The translations under genes were made by a program, and so were the position numbers. A stretch of DNA of 44,454 bases from Podochytrium sp. JEL0797 (lineage: Eukaryota; Chytridiomycota; Chytridiomycetes; Chytridiales; Chytriomycetaceae): assembly GCA_027596195.1 (NCBI GenBank), contig JADGJG010000101.1:1-44454 (forward strand). Reading direction: 5' to 3'. Below are positions 24,461 to 35,564 of this stretch, piece by piece. The notes under the pieces were generated by a model. It was not told where the DNA came from and searched no databases. It saw only the letters and a program-made list of their open reading frames with translations. Numbering within the stretch: the first letter of the stretch is position 1; the number at the start of each line of letters is the position of its first letter.

Positions 24461-26516
24461 ATGCAAAACATTTCGATGAAAATGCGCAGCTTCACTGCTG
24501 CCGAACTCGCCGCGCATTCAACCGAAGCGAATGGATTCGTTGCGATTGAGGGGAAGGTGCGCTTGGCACACATCGATTCCCCTCTGTAACTTACTATGCC
24601 ACAGGTGTATGACGTTTCCGAATTCCTTGACGCTCACCCCGGTGGAAGGAGAGTGATTCTTCCGTTCCTCGGAAAGGATGCTTCGAGTATCTTCAAGCTG
24701 TACCATTCCGCTGTTGCGGTACTTCCGAGGTGGTGAATTAGTTCCGAGTTCCTCGGCGTTTTCTGAACGCCACCAATCACAGATACAACCACCTCGTTGT
24801 CGGGACCCTCGAAGGTCACTCATCGGAGCCACACCCAACCACATCCAACACATTCGGAAACCTGGTCGCATTTGCCGAACCTGCCTGGTATTCCGGTCAA
24901 CCCTCCCCCTATTTCAAAGATTCGCACCGCCGTGTGGCGCGTTGGATGCGCAATTTGGTTGAGACTCATATAATGCCGTTTGTGCAAGAATGGGAGGTGG
25001 CGGGTGAGGTTCCGATTTCGTTGTATCAGACTTTTGGGAGGGAGGGCGTGTTGAGTTGTATGACGGGAGTTTCGCCGTGAGTCAATTCTTGATATGTACA
25101 CGCGCCTACAGTGGGTTCCTGACACGAGAATTGTACAGATGGCCTTCGTGGGCCCCCCACGCACCCCCATGTGGAATCCTCCCCGAAGAATGGGACACGT
25201 TCCACGAAGTCGTGATTGGTGATGAATTGGCGCGTTGCGCGAGTGTAGGCGCCGGTGCGGTTCTCAGCCTTGGTCCCAGTATCGCGCTTCCCTGCATTGT
25301 CAATTACGGAACGGATGCCATGAAGGAGAGGATTGTGGGGTCCGTGTTGCGCGGGGAGAAGACGATTTGCTTGGCGATTACGGAGCCTTCTGCGGGGAGT
25401 GATGTGGTAATAACGTGTGCTTTTGTGGGGTGAAGGTTTGGTCCGCAGAATGATTAACTTGATGGTGTGTCAACCTGACTCAGGCAAACATTCAAACAAC
25501 CGCGACTCTATCCCCAGACGGCACTCATTTCGTCGTTTCCGGCGAAAAAAAGTGGATCACAAACGGAGTCTGGGCAGACTTTTTTGTCGTGGCCGTGAGG
25601 ACGGGCAAGAGTGGAATGAACGGAATCAGTTTGCTGTTACTGGAGAGAGGAATGCCCGGCTTGAGAACGCGCAAGATTGTGTGTCAGGGAAATACGGGGT
25701 CGGGAACCGCGTTTGTGATCATGGATGGTGTTCAAGTTCCGAGGGAGAATGTGATTGGGGAGGAGAATAAGGGCTTTTTGAGTATCATGAGTAAGTTTGT
25801 CGGCCGGTTGCATCGTGTTTTGGACTAATTTTCTGTTGATTACAGAAAACTTTAATCATGAGCGATTTGGCATTATTGTGGGCGCGATTCGGTCGGCTCG
25901 CGTGTGTTATGAAGACGCAATGTTGCACGGTTCGTGAACTTGCTTTCGATTGAAAATCGTTTTAGAAATTTGAACGCCTTTGGATTCCAAAAACACAGCG
26001 AACCGCCGCAAGACCTTTGGAAAAACCTTGTTTGAGCGTAAGTTCTCGTTGGCGGTTTGAGTTTCGGCAACTGAAACTTTTTTCTCACCAGACGGCGTGA
26101 TTCGCGCCAAACTCGCAAACATGGCGCGACAAATCGAAGCTGCTCAATCTTGGATGGAGAGCTTGGCTTTCCAGACCATGCAGATGAGTCCTGAAGAGGT
26201 AATCAAGTTTCTACGCGTGGAATCCCCCTGTCCTCACAGTCCGATTCCTCTCACCAATCAGGCGACGTTGAAGCTCGGAGGACCCATCGCGCTCTTGAAA
26301 GCTCAGTGTACTCAAACTGTCGAATTCTGCGCTCGCGAGGCGAGTCAGATCTTGGGTGGACTTTCGTACACCAAAGGCGGAGTCGGAGGGCGTATCGAAA
26401 GAATCTATAGGGACGTGAGAGGGTACGCAATTCCGGGAGGATCTGAGGAGATTATGCTGGACCTTGGAATCCGTCAATCTATCAAGATTTCGCAAATGTT
26501 GGGGGCCAAGTTGTAA
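24461..26516 (+). CDS. Cytochrome b5-acyl-CoA dehydrogenase fusion
   Basis: Flavoenzyme expected to oxidise acyl-CoA at C2-C3, with an N-terminal haem b5 domain, a fusion known in fungi. Nine exons: 24461-24556, 24605-24729, 24783-25076, 25139-25406, 25484-25790, 25846-25929, 25999-26037, 26092-26198 and 26262-26516; 524 residues. The b5 part shows VYDVSEFLDAHPGGRRVI (first haem His in HPGG) and KLYHSAVAV (second His). The dehydrogenase part has the substrate/FAD motif LAITEPSAGSDV, KKWITNGVWADFFVVAVR, NFNHERFGIIVGAIRSAR, NRRKTFGKTL and the C-terminal signature QILGGLSYTKGGVGGRIERI. Near the C-terminus is YRDVRGYAIPGGSEEIMLDL, where the Glu pair lies where many family members place the catalytic base. 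ATGs at 24476 and 24482 are alternative starts. A CT repeat follows directly, and a relic of the last exon lies 1 kb downstream. Confidence 0.93.
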
Positions 26517-26517
26517 A

Positions 26518-26541
26518 CTCTCTCTCTCTCTCTCTCTCTCT
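26518..26541 (+). repeat. (CT)12 microsatellite
   Basis: Twenty-four bases of uninterrupted CT dinucleotides, starting two bases after the acyl-CoA dehydrogenase stop codon, in the presumed 3' UTR. Confidence 0.95.
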
Positions 26542-27504
26542 GTTTTTGTGATTTGAGGATGTGACTGGGAAAGAAGGTTTCCATTGCGAGGGGGGCTGTT
26601 GAGGAGATTTAAAATATGAGATTCGACGCGTTTCTGTCTTCGTTCGTTTTTCTTGTTTGGAAATATTAATATCAAGAGATTTCAATGGATTTCTAAAAAC
26701 ACGCCGGAAACCCACGAAAACGACACCAACGACATCCAGCATCTGGCTCACATCGACATCAGTCCCGCCCACTCGCATGCACCGGAATCATGTGAGTAAC
26801 GTCTCCCTCTAATGAACATTGAATTTCTGACGCGCCTGTCAAAAAACGAACTTCGACCGATCCATCGCCTTTTCCTCCGCTTTCTCGCGCATTCGAAACA
26901 CTCATCCTCTGTACCCTGCAACGGATCTCGAAGATCGTCTCGCCTTACACATCAAGGTATTTTTTTGTTTGCTTGCCGTACGGTTCAGGTTTCGACAACA
27001 CGATTTGCTGAACGCCAATCCCCAAACACGCGCTTAAGCAGGATATCGAACGTATTGCACGGATACGAATGCTGTGAGAGGCGATGTTGAATTTCAAGTG
27101 GCTGGCAAGAAATTTACCCAGACCATGCGCTCGAAGTCTGCAACTGGGTTGCGTTCGAAGGGGATGGTTTGAATTTGGGGTTTTCGTTATATGTATCTCG
27201 GTTTTGCTTTTGGTGTTTGCGTTGGTTGAAAGAAGAAAAAAATCGGCCTCTCGAATTCCTTTCCTACACTAACTCACAGTCACACCAGCTAAAAATAAAA
27301 GTCAATTTGGAATGGGCACGTCTTGTTAGACAAGTGTGGGCGAAGCGGACCCCATGTTCTTTCCCCCATAATGCAAGACATAGAATCAATTCTGTGATCC
27401 CTCATCCAAGGGGAGAGACTAAAAATCAGCCTTCAAGAGCTATTATCCGCATTTCTCTCTTGAAGTCGCCAATAATAAAATCAGAAGGGCCTCCTCCATC
27501 TAAA
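26542..27504. other. Intergenic region with unidentified coding-like fragments
   Basis: Parts of this stretch look like eroded protein-coding DNA. One frame at about 26700-26790 reads HENDTNDIQHLAHIDISPAH before a GTGAGT. Another, at about 26845-26955, reads FSRIRNTHPLYPATDLEDRL, then ALHIK before a GTATTT. A later piece at about 27077-27130 reads GDVEFQVAGKKFTQTMRSK. I could not join these into one frame without stops, nor match them to a family. They may be exons of a decayed gene or chance. Confidence 0.35.
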
Positions 27505-27620
27505 AGTTGGAGAAGAGCTAGGATAGATCTTGGAATACGCTAGTCCATCAAGATTTCGCAAATGTTGGGCGCCAAGTTGTGAACTTGCTCGCTTGTTTTT
27601 CTGCTGTTTTTGTGTTGATG
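27505..27620 (+). pseudogene. Relic of the acyl-CoA dehydrogenase last exon
   Basis: Positions 27526-27582 align without gaps to 26460-26516, the last 57 bases of the acyl-CoA dehydrogenase CDS. I count eight or nine differences: one Gln codon becomes TAG, the stop changes from TAA to TGA, and all other changes are at synonymous third positions. Similarity seems to continue into the 3' UTR (shared CTGTTTTTGTG), though the CT repeat is replaced. Upstream, after a small deletion, the match fades near 27509. No dehydrogenase domain precedes it, so this is a tail fragment. Confidence 0.75.
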
Positions 27621-27794
27621 AATAATCACGTGGGATTCTCCTGTGCTCAGTCCTGGTCCAGCAGCCAAGATCATTTCGCATTGATGAATAATTTTGTTGT
27701 ACATATTCAAACGCGAATTTCGAATCCGATTGTGAAATCGCTTTTCGACGAATCACGGTCGACCAAAAAAAAACATTCAAAAATCAACACACAC

Positions 27795-29461
27795 ATGCCA
27801 CCAATCGCCGCCCAAGTTTATGACTATTTGATCATTGGAGGAGGATCCGGCGGGATTGCCTCAGCAAGAAGAGCTGCCTCGTACGGCGCCAAAGTTGCCG
27901 TGATCGAAAATAGTGAGTTCGTTTATTTGTCACCCACCTCTGTCGCAACCTAACCACTTGCATTCACTTGCTATTTCTTAGACCGATGGGGAGGAACTTG
28001 TGTCAACGTTGGTAAGCACATCGATTGCATTTCAAATACGTGTTGCTGACCTCCAACCCACCAGGCTGCGTGCCCAAGAAAATCATGTGGTCAGCCGCTT
28101 CGATCGCCGAGATGCTCCACGAGGCCAAAGGATACGGATTCGACATTTCCAACAACGGATTCGACTGGCCAAAACTCAAGGCGAAGCGCGACGCCTACAT
28201 TGTCCGCCTCAACGGAATCTACAACAGCAACCTCACCAAGGACACGGTCGACCAAATCAACGGCACGGCCACGTTTGTGGGTCCCAAGACGGTGGAGGTG
28301 AATGGATCAAAGTACACGGCTGAGCACATTTTGATTGCCGTCGGTGGGAAGCCGTGGGTCCCCAACACGCCGGGTGCCAAGGAGTTTGGTATCACGAGCG
28401 ACGGATTCTTTGAGCTCAACTACATGCCTAAGAAGGTGGCTCTCGCGGGCGCTGGCTACATTGCCGTCGAACTCGCGGGAATCTTTCACGCGTTGGGGGC
28501 GGATGTGACGCTGTTTATCCGGTACAAGGAGTTTTTGCGCACCTTTGACAAGGACATTAAGGATACGGTGATGGCGAGTTACAAGCAGATGGGGATCAAC
28601 ATTGTCGAGTGTTCGGAGGCTGTCAAGATTGACAACAAGGGCACCATGGAGAAGAAGAACCTGGTTGTTCACGTTCAGACGACCCACGATGGTGTCAAGA
28701 GTGAAATCCGCGTGATGGAAGGTAAATTATACTCGTTTATTCCACAACAAAAACGCTAACTGGATTCCAATACTTCTCATCTGAAGGTTTCGAAGAGTTT
28801 GTGTGGGCGGTGGGACGCGTGCCGAACGTGGAGAAGTTGAACCTCGGTGTGACGAACATCAAGTCGGACAAGAGCGGGAATATTCTTGTTGACGAATACC
28901 AAAACACGGCCGAGAAGGGAGTTTACGCTCTTGGAGACGTCGTCGGTGTTGCCCAGTTGACCCCAGTCGCGATTGCTGCCGGTCGCAAGCTCTCGGACCG
29001 ATTGTTTGGAGGCAAGACGAACGCCAAACTGGATTACTCAAACATTCCGAGTGTGATTTTCTCGCACCCGGTTGCTGGCTCGATTGGATTGACGGAGGAG
29101 GAAGCTCGCGCAAAGTTTACGGAGATTAAGGTGTACAAGACCAAGTTTACGCAAATGCACTACTCCATGACTGGTGAGTTGTTTGTTGATTGATTCTCTT
29201 TGTGATTCTGTAATTCTGATTGAAATGAATTTGGTGCTGCTCACAGAAAACTACGGCGACCACAAACCTCAAACCATGTACAAAATCATTTGCGAGGGTC
29301 CCCAGGAGAAGGTTGTTGGATTGCACCTTGTTGGAAAAGCTTCGGATGAGATTCTCCAAGGGTTCGGAGTCGCAATCAAAATGGGAGCCACGAAGGCGGA
29401 CTTTGACAACTGTGTTGCGATCCACCCTGTTGCCGCTGAAGAGATTGTGACAATGAAATGA
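27795..29461 (+). CDS. GLR1: Glutathione reductase
   Basis: NADPH-dependent flavoenzyme that reduces GSSG to GSH. Five exons: 27795-27912, 27982-28011, 28065-28721, 28787-29173 and 29247-29461; 468 residues, the usual cytosolic length, with no transit peptide. FAD motif [20 protein letters not shown]; redox-active disulfide [13 protein letters not shown], reassembled from three exons; NADPH Rossmann [20 protein letters not shown]; second FAD motif [21 protein letters not shown]-terminal catalytic His-Glu as [10 protein letters not shown]. The [11 protein letters not shown] segment carries the Arg residues (near the second Rossmann strand) that favour NADPH. GSR fits better than trypanothione or thioredoxin reductase: the spacing and C-terminus match, and there is no selenocysteine or CC tail. 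Confidence 0.96.
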
Positions 29462-29477
29462 TTTTCTTTTTAATTTT

Positions 29478-29483
29478 AATAAA
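29478..29483 (+). terminator. Probable poly(A) signal of the glutathione reductase gene
   Basis: AATAAA 17 bases after the stop codon; the condensin gene starts only about 70 bases further on the same strand. Confidence 0.6.
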
Positions 29484-29551
29484 AGCGAATGCTGTGCTTG
29501 GTACGAGAAATTTGCGAGCTTCATTTTTCGGACACAACGAAACAAAAAAAC

Positions 29552-32500
29552 ATGAGTTTCTCGCTGCATCAACAGCTGCTTCTGCGCCAGGAAGATGCAT
29601 CCGCAGCCTTTGAGAACGAGTCGCTGATATCTGAAATGGACAAGGGCGAAGTGGCATCGCTGGTGGATGGTGAGGAGTGTTTGTTAACGCAACAACTCAA
29701 CTTGCTTTTCAGATGTCGTCGGAAGCCTCGTCGAAGAACCATTCAACATTTTGGAAGAAGATGAAGCGTTTGCCAAAGTGAAGAGCCTTGTCAAGTGAGC
29801 CATTCATTCGCTGTGCTTGTGTGCGCTGACTCTGCACCCAGAAACTGGTCCATTCTCGATTCAGACACAATGAACAAGCTGGCTGATATTCTGATTGACC
29901 GTGAGTCAAAGTTGCTTGTCCTGGCACAGTTTCGAATTCTGAAGAGTGTTTCCAGGCTTGAAGGCTGTGATCTCCTTGACAAGTGAAGACCTGTCCGCCA
30001 ACGATTCCCAAATCAGCTTTGACCAGATCCACAAACCCGTCATTGAAATCTACGCGTTCTTTCTGCACTGCTTGATCGACTCGGCCGAATCGCACGCGAA
30101 ACAACTCAAGGCTGCGGAAGCCCCGAAAGAAGCGGCCGTGAAGGGAAAGAAAAAGGTGCCGTTCGTCGCACTTGTCGTTTCATGGACTCTGCCCATTGTG
30201 CTCATCGTGATATTCAGACTGCCAAAGCCAAAGTGGACGCCGACGCATGGGACTGGCCTGCACAAAAGTGTTTGATTCTCGAAACGTTGGGATCCCTCTT
30301 GAAGCTCGAGATTCAGCGCATTATCATTTCAACCTCGGAGAGAGATACCTTCATCAGGTACCACCCCCCCACGTTCGAGCTATTTCTGTCGCCGAATTTA
30401 GACTGACGATTCCACTGAAACTCTCGCGACCTGCAACCCAGTATGATCACCAAATCCGTTTCGCTTGTTCTCGAAGACGCGGAATCTGTCAAAAACGCTC
30501 GAATGAAGAACGCGGCTTTTGTGATTCTGGGAATCTCGGCCAAGAAATTTGACAACGGGCCCGTGAAAAGTACGCCGCTCCGCTTATTCATCGTCTCTGA
30601 CCCGCTGACCGAATTAATTGCCTTGAACCAGACGTTCAACTTCGTATCGTCCAACTCATTCGTGAGGATCATTTGGCCGAGGCAGTGGCTGACTTTTTGA
30701 AAAAGATGGCGGATGGGCTTGATTTCTCTGAACTCGCGGATGGGATTCTGAGGTAAAAATGATCTCTTTGCTGTGCTTCTCCCTGCTCGCGCGTTTTTCT
30801 CACCTTGATAATTTCCAGAGAGGTGAAGGACTGGGAGTTTTCCGACGAAGATTCGAAACAGTCCAAATCGTTTGCCAAATTCATTGTCAAACTGTCTGAA
30901 GTCATGTCGGAACGCGTTTTGAAGAATATGGTTAGCTTGCAAGGGCAAATGGACTCGGATGTGAGTTTTTGATCGCGACGCGCGCGTCAAAATTTTACTC
31001 ACGCGCGTTCGCAGTCCTATATTGTCAGAAACGCGATGCTCGAAGTGTTCATGAATTTGATTCACTTGCAACTGTCAACGAACCCGTCGGAAGCCGCGTT
31101 TAGCCAAATGCTCTCGTTTTACAACATTCTGCAAGAGCGGTTTGCGGATAAGAACTCTTTTGTGCGGTCCAAAGTGTTGCAGGTCTTGTTGAAGCTGGCA
31201 GAGTGAGTTTTTTGTTTTGTTGTTCGGACCGTTTCCTGTGTTACACAAATTCACCAGTTCTCTTTGACACTATTTCGCAGACGTCGCGACATTGGAGTCA
31301 CTGACATTCCGTTGGAAAGATGGAAGTCAATCGTTTCAAGCACAGTGGGGAGACTCCACGACAAAGCCAGCGTGGTGCGCAAGAACGCCATCAAACTGCT
31401 GGCCAAGCTGATTGAGTCGTGTCCCTTCTTGGCCATTGAGAGCGACAAGGGAAAGCTCAATTTGACGCATTTTGAAAAGAAGCGGGCTGAATTGAAGGCG
31501 TTGTTGAAGGTGTGTATGTGTTGGCTTGTTGCGACGTTTTTCGCGTGTTTTCGCGTCTGACCATTTTGTGGCGGGGGTTTGCAGAAAAAATTCCCAGACA
31601 ACTACGGCGAGGAAGCCGAAGAACAAGATGACGAACCCGAAGACGAATCCGACGCCGTCAAGAAGGAAATGGACGTGGACCCCACACCCAACGCCGAGCC
31701 TCCCCAACCTGCCGGAAACCCCAACGAACTCATCAGTCTCCGCCGGTTCTTGAAATACTACTCAGACGGTGTACGCTTCTTGCGCCAAATTCGAGCGGCC
31801 ATGCCGATTCTGTGTGAGCTCTTGGCGTCGAATACGAAAACGGAAGTGATTGAGTGTATGAAGTTTTTCTGTATCGCGTTTCGACATGAGATGGAGCTTG
31901 CCAAGGTATTGCCTGTGGTTTTTCGATGCTTTTGACTTCGTATATCTAAAACGCGTGCGTGACAGGATGGAACGAGGAAAATGATTCACAAGATTTGGGA
32001 GAAGGACGCGAGTGGATCGGACGACGAAGGAAGCATTCGCGATAATCTGTTGAAGAGCTGGGAAATTATTTACATGAACCCCATGCCGGATCCCATGCGC
32101 TCAAAAGAAGAGTTGATTGCCAACAATCTCATTGGGTAAGTGCATTTCGAAACCCCCCTCACACTGCAAACTGAGCAACTGCTTTCAGACTTATTCAAGA
32201 GCTCAATTTGGCCGAAATCACGTCCTTGGAGCAACTCTTGGGCTCCATGATTCACAAAAACATGATCCCGGACGGCGTGATGAATATTCTCTGGAGCGTG
32301 TTTGGTTCGTACGTCATATTTTACACAATTGATTTGGATTCTAACGCTTCAGATTGTTCAGCTTCGAGACGCAAGGAGTCGCTTCCCGGCAGACGTCGCG
32401 GTGCTTTGGCGATTCTGAGTATGCTTGGAAGGGCCAAGAAGGAGATTATTGAGCAGCACAAGGACGCGTTGTTGGCTTGTGGGCTTGGAGAACACGCTCA

Positions 32501-35035
32501 GGTACAGACTTTTTGTCGAATGGACTTCATTTGGTCGTTGTTGACGCTTTCTACAGAACGATCTCTTGCTCGCCAAATACGCGTGCGTCGCGCTTCAACA
32601 GCTCGGAGTGGTCAAGAAACAAAAGGGTGAGATGATATTTTTCGCGTGTTTGTTTGCGAGAGGTGGTGTATTCATTTTCGAGACGCGCAGGCCTCATTCC
32701 CGAAATGTACGCTCGTCTTCCCATGAACGACCCCATTTTCACGCGTCTCTGCCAACTCATGCTGATTCCCACCAAGTCTTACAACTGGTACCATCTTTCT
32801 CTTGGCCTCCTTGATTTCAATCTTCATGGTATTCACTCAAAAACAGGTTCGGATTCGCGGAGCAAGCCATCAACACAATCTACTGCCTCTCCGAACACCC
32901 CGACTCCCTCTGCGGCCACGTGATTCAGGTCTTTGCCGAGCGCATCTTCCAAGCCGACGATTCGGTTGAGCAAGTGGCCGAGAGTTTCCGTTCAGCACTC
33001 AAAATCGACGCCGAGACGGACGGTGAATCGGAGATTGCTGTTGCAGCGGAAGGGAGCGGGGAAGTGGGGGATTCTTCTCAGGGTGAGGGGATTGGTGGCG
33101 GTGCGAGTCCGATTGGGAGAGGAGCCAACATGTGCGACGCGTTTGAAATGAGCAAGTTGTGTTTCTTGGTTGGGCATGTGGGGATTCGCCAGATTGCGCA
33201 TTTGGAGGCGATTGAGCAGGAGTGGAAGAGGAGGAAGGCCGCCAGTTGAGTTGCTTTGTCTGAATTCATCGCGATTTCGCGAATGTAACCCTCTCCTTGC
33301 TTTCAAACAGAGGAGAAGACGGCGGCAGCGAAAAAGCCCAATGCTGGTGCGGATGATTTAGAAGCCGTTACTGGAACGGCGGAAGACGAGTTCACGGACG
33401 CTGTTGCGTACATTCGCGAGATGGAGTTGCTGTTTGGACAAACGTCGCTCTTGGCCGCGTTTGGACCCATGATTTCCAATATTTGCTCATCAAACGTTTC
33501 GTACAATGTGAGTTCTTGATTTTTCCCTGGTTATTTCTCTCGCTTTTTCGAGGCTGATATTCCCCACCCCCCAACAGGCTCCCATTCTTCAAGTCATGGC
33601 CGTTCTCGCCTTATGCAAGCTCATGTGCATCTCGTCGAAATACTGCGACGAAAACCTCCAACTCCTCTTCACAATCCTCGAAAAGTCCACGAACCCCATC
33701 ATCCGCAGCAACATCATCATTGGGCTTGGCGACATGGCTGTTTCCTTCAACTCGCTGATTGACCAAAACATTTCGTACCTCTACAACCGGCTCATGGACA
33801 CGGACGCGACCGTGAAGAAGAACACGCTCATGGTCCTCACACATTTGATTTTGAACGGGATGGTGAAGGTCAAGGGGCAAATTAGCGAGATGGCGAAATG
33901 TTTGGAGGATGACGACAAGAGGATCAGTGACCTTGCGAAGCTGTTTTTCACGGAGTTGTCGACCAAGGATAACGCGATTTACAACAACATGCCGGATATT
34001 ATTTCCAACTTGTCGCATAAGGATACGGGGGTTGGGGAGGAGCAGTTCCGGTCGATTATGAAGTTTTTGTTTGAGTTTTTGAAGAAGGTTTGTTTGTTGG
34101 GAGAGGTGTTTGTTTCTCAGTGGGGCGGTGTCACTAACCTATGGCCGTTTTAGGATAAGCAAAACGAGAGCATCATTGAAAAGCTGTGCCTCCGTTTCAA
34201 GAATGCTGAAGACCCGCGACTGTGGCGCGACATTGCCTTCTGCATCTCGCTTGTGACGTTCTCGAATGAAAAGACGGTCAAGAAGCTCATGGACGCGCTT
34301 CCGTTGTACCAAGACAAACTCCACGAGCCTCTTGTGTACAAATACATTCATGATGTCATTTTGCGGGTAACTGCACCACCCCATTTCCTCGTCTTCGGAT
34401 ACGCGATTGATTTCGATTTTTAGGCCAAGAAACTCTCCAAGGTGGATTCCAAATCCGCACTCGATGATTTTGAGGAGAAGCTCAACAAGCTGCACGAAAA
34501 ATGCCTCGAGAACGAAGCGTCCATCGCGAAAGCTTCGGGGGCCACTGTCGCTGCATCCAAAAAGAAACGCAACGAATTCGACATTCAGGTGGAAGACGAG
34601 TTAGAGCTGGAAGAGGCGTTGGAGTCGATGGATTTGGTATGTGTGGAACTGTTTGGGGGATACGCTTTTTTTTAACTCGTGATTTCATAGAACGAGGTGT
34701 CGGTTCCAAAATCCAAGTCCAGTCACCCTAAGAGAGGAAAAGTTCCTTCGGCGAAGCCCAAGAAGCGAGTTGTGAGTGATGATGAAGTTGAAGAGGAGTC
34801 AGATGAGGCCGAGGAGGAGGAGGAGGAGGAGAGCGAGTTACCCGTTCCAAAATCCAAGTCTAGTCAAGCCAAGAGAGGAAAGGCTCCTGCGGCGAAGCTT
34901 AAGAAGCGAGTTGTGAGTGATGATGAAATTGAGGAGGAATCCGACGAGGCGGAGGAGTCGACGGAGGCTAAAGAGGAAGAGGAAGAGGAGGAAGTTCCTT
35001 TGAAGAAGCCTGTACGTGGGGGCAGACGTAAATGA
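29552..35035 (+). CDS. CND1: Condensin complex subunit 1 (CND1/NCAPD2), complete copy
   Basis: HEAT-repeat subunit of condensin, needed for mitotic chromosome compaction. I spliced 22 exons: 29552-29669, 29713-29794, 29842-29900, 29956-30155, 30218-30357, 30442-30569, 30632-30752, 30819-30960, 31015-31202, 31281-31509, 31585-31905, 31966-32135, 32189-32304, 32353-32501, 32557-32626, 32691-32787, 32847-33244, 33311-33507, 33578-34087, 34154-34366, 34424-34636 and 34691-35035. The sum is exactly 1,401 residues, the typical family length. The N-terminal Cnd1 region is followed by HEAT repeats. The Cnd1 core (about 976-1145) includes MAVLALCKLMCISSKYCDEN, NPIIRSNIIIGLGDMAVSFN and DTDATVKKNTLMVLTHLILN. 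The tail is a duplicated acidic/basic segment ending PVRGGRRK. The intron after 33244 uses a GTTGAG donor. Its 3' part from 32269 is repeated at 38361. Confidence 0.95.
34703..34964 (+). repeat. Internal duplication in the CND1 tail
   Basis: Two units about 141 bases apart encode PKSKSSHPKRGK...KPKKRVVSDDEVEEESDEAE and PKSKSSQAKRGK...KKRVVSDDEIEEESDEAE. They are joined by a GAG-rich (Glu) run that differs in length between the two CND1 copies. The basic-then-acidic blocks contain SDDE sites typical for casein kinase 2. Confidence 0.85.
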
Positions 35036-35564
35036 ATGCTCGCCTTCTTAATTTATCATCCTTTTATACATAAAACTTCTCTCCGTGATGTTGCAAGCAA
35101 CAGAATTCAGGGTCGATATCCAAACATTTCTTCCTTTCGGGCATCTTATTTGCGGAAGCTCCACGTGCTCTCTCCATATGCCAAAAGGCTCCGGTGCCAC
35201 TTTGCTGGGCGGAATCTCGCAGTTGGATATCGGACATGAACAGTTGATTGCGGCAATTTTCCATTCCTGGCTGGCTTGGGATCATCAACGAAACAACATG
35301 GCCGATGGATCTGTTAACTCTGGGACCGTTTGATGGATATTTCCATAAATGGAGGGATACTTAAGGAAGAGTCTTCAGGTTTCTTCTGGCAGGACATGAG
35401 TTTGGCATGGATGTGGATTACCAGCGGGCTCGTATTTTGCACAAAGTAGTAAGAAGAACGGGGGGACGCGTTGGATTTCGTCTTCATCACGATGAAAACA
35501 GACTCAGAACTTGGGTTTCTTATTCCAATGCGAATTGTCAAATTTTCTGTTTGAATTCCCGAAC
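35036..35564. other. CND1-CFAP43 intergenic region, copy 1
   Basis: 529 bases holding the CND1 3' UTR and the CFAP43 promoter. The corresponding region of copy 2 is 41133-41657. The two differ by several small indels, for example near 35110-35125 and 35265-35275, more than the flanking exons do. I see no gene and no clear RFX X-box. Confidence 0.6.

Noticed and set aside
26518..26541. CT run considered as part of a transposon end or CRISPR-like array
   Set aside because: Simple dinucleotide repeat without flanking inverted repeats, spacers or target-site duplication.
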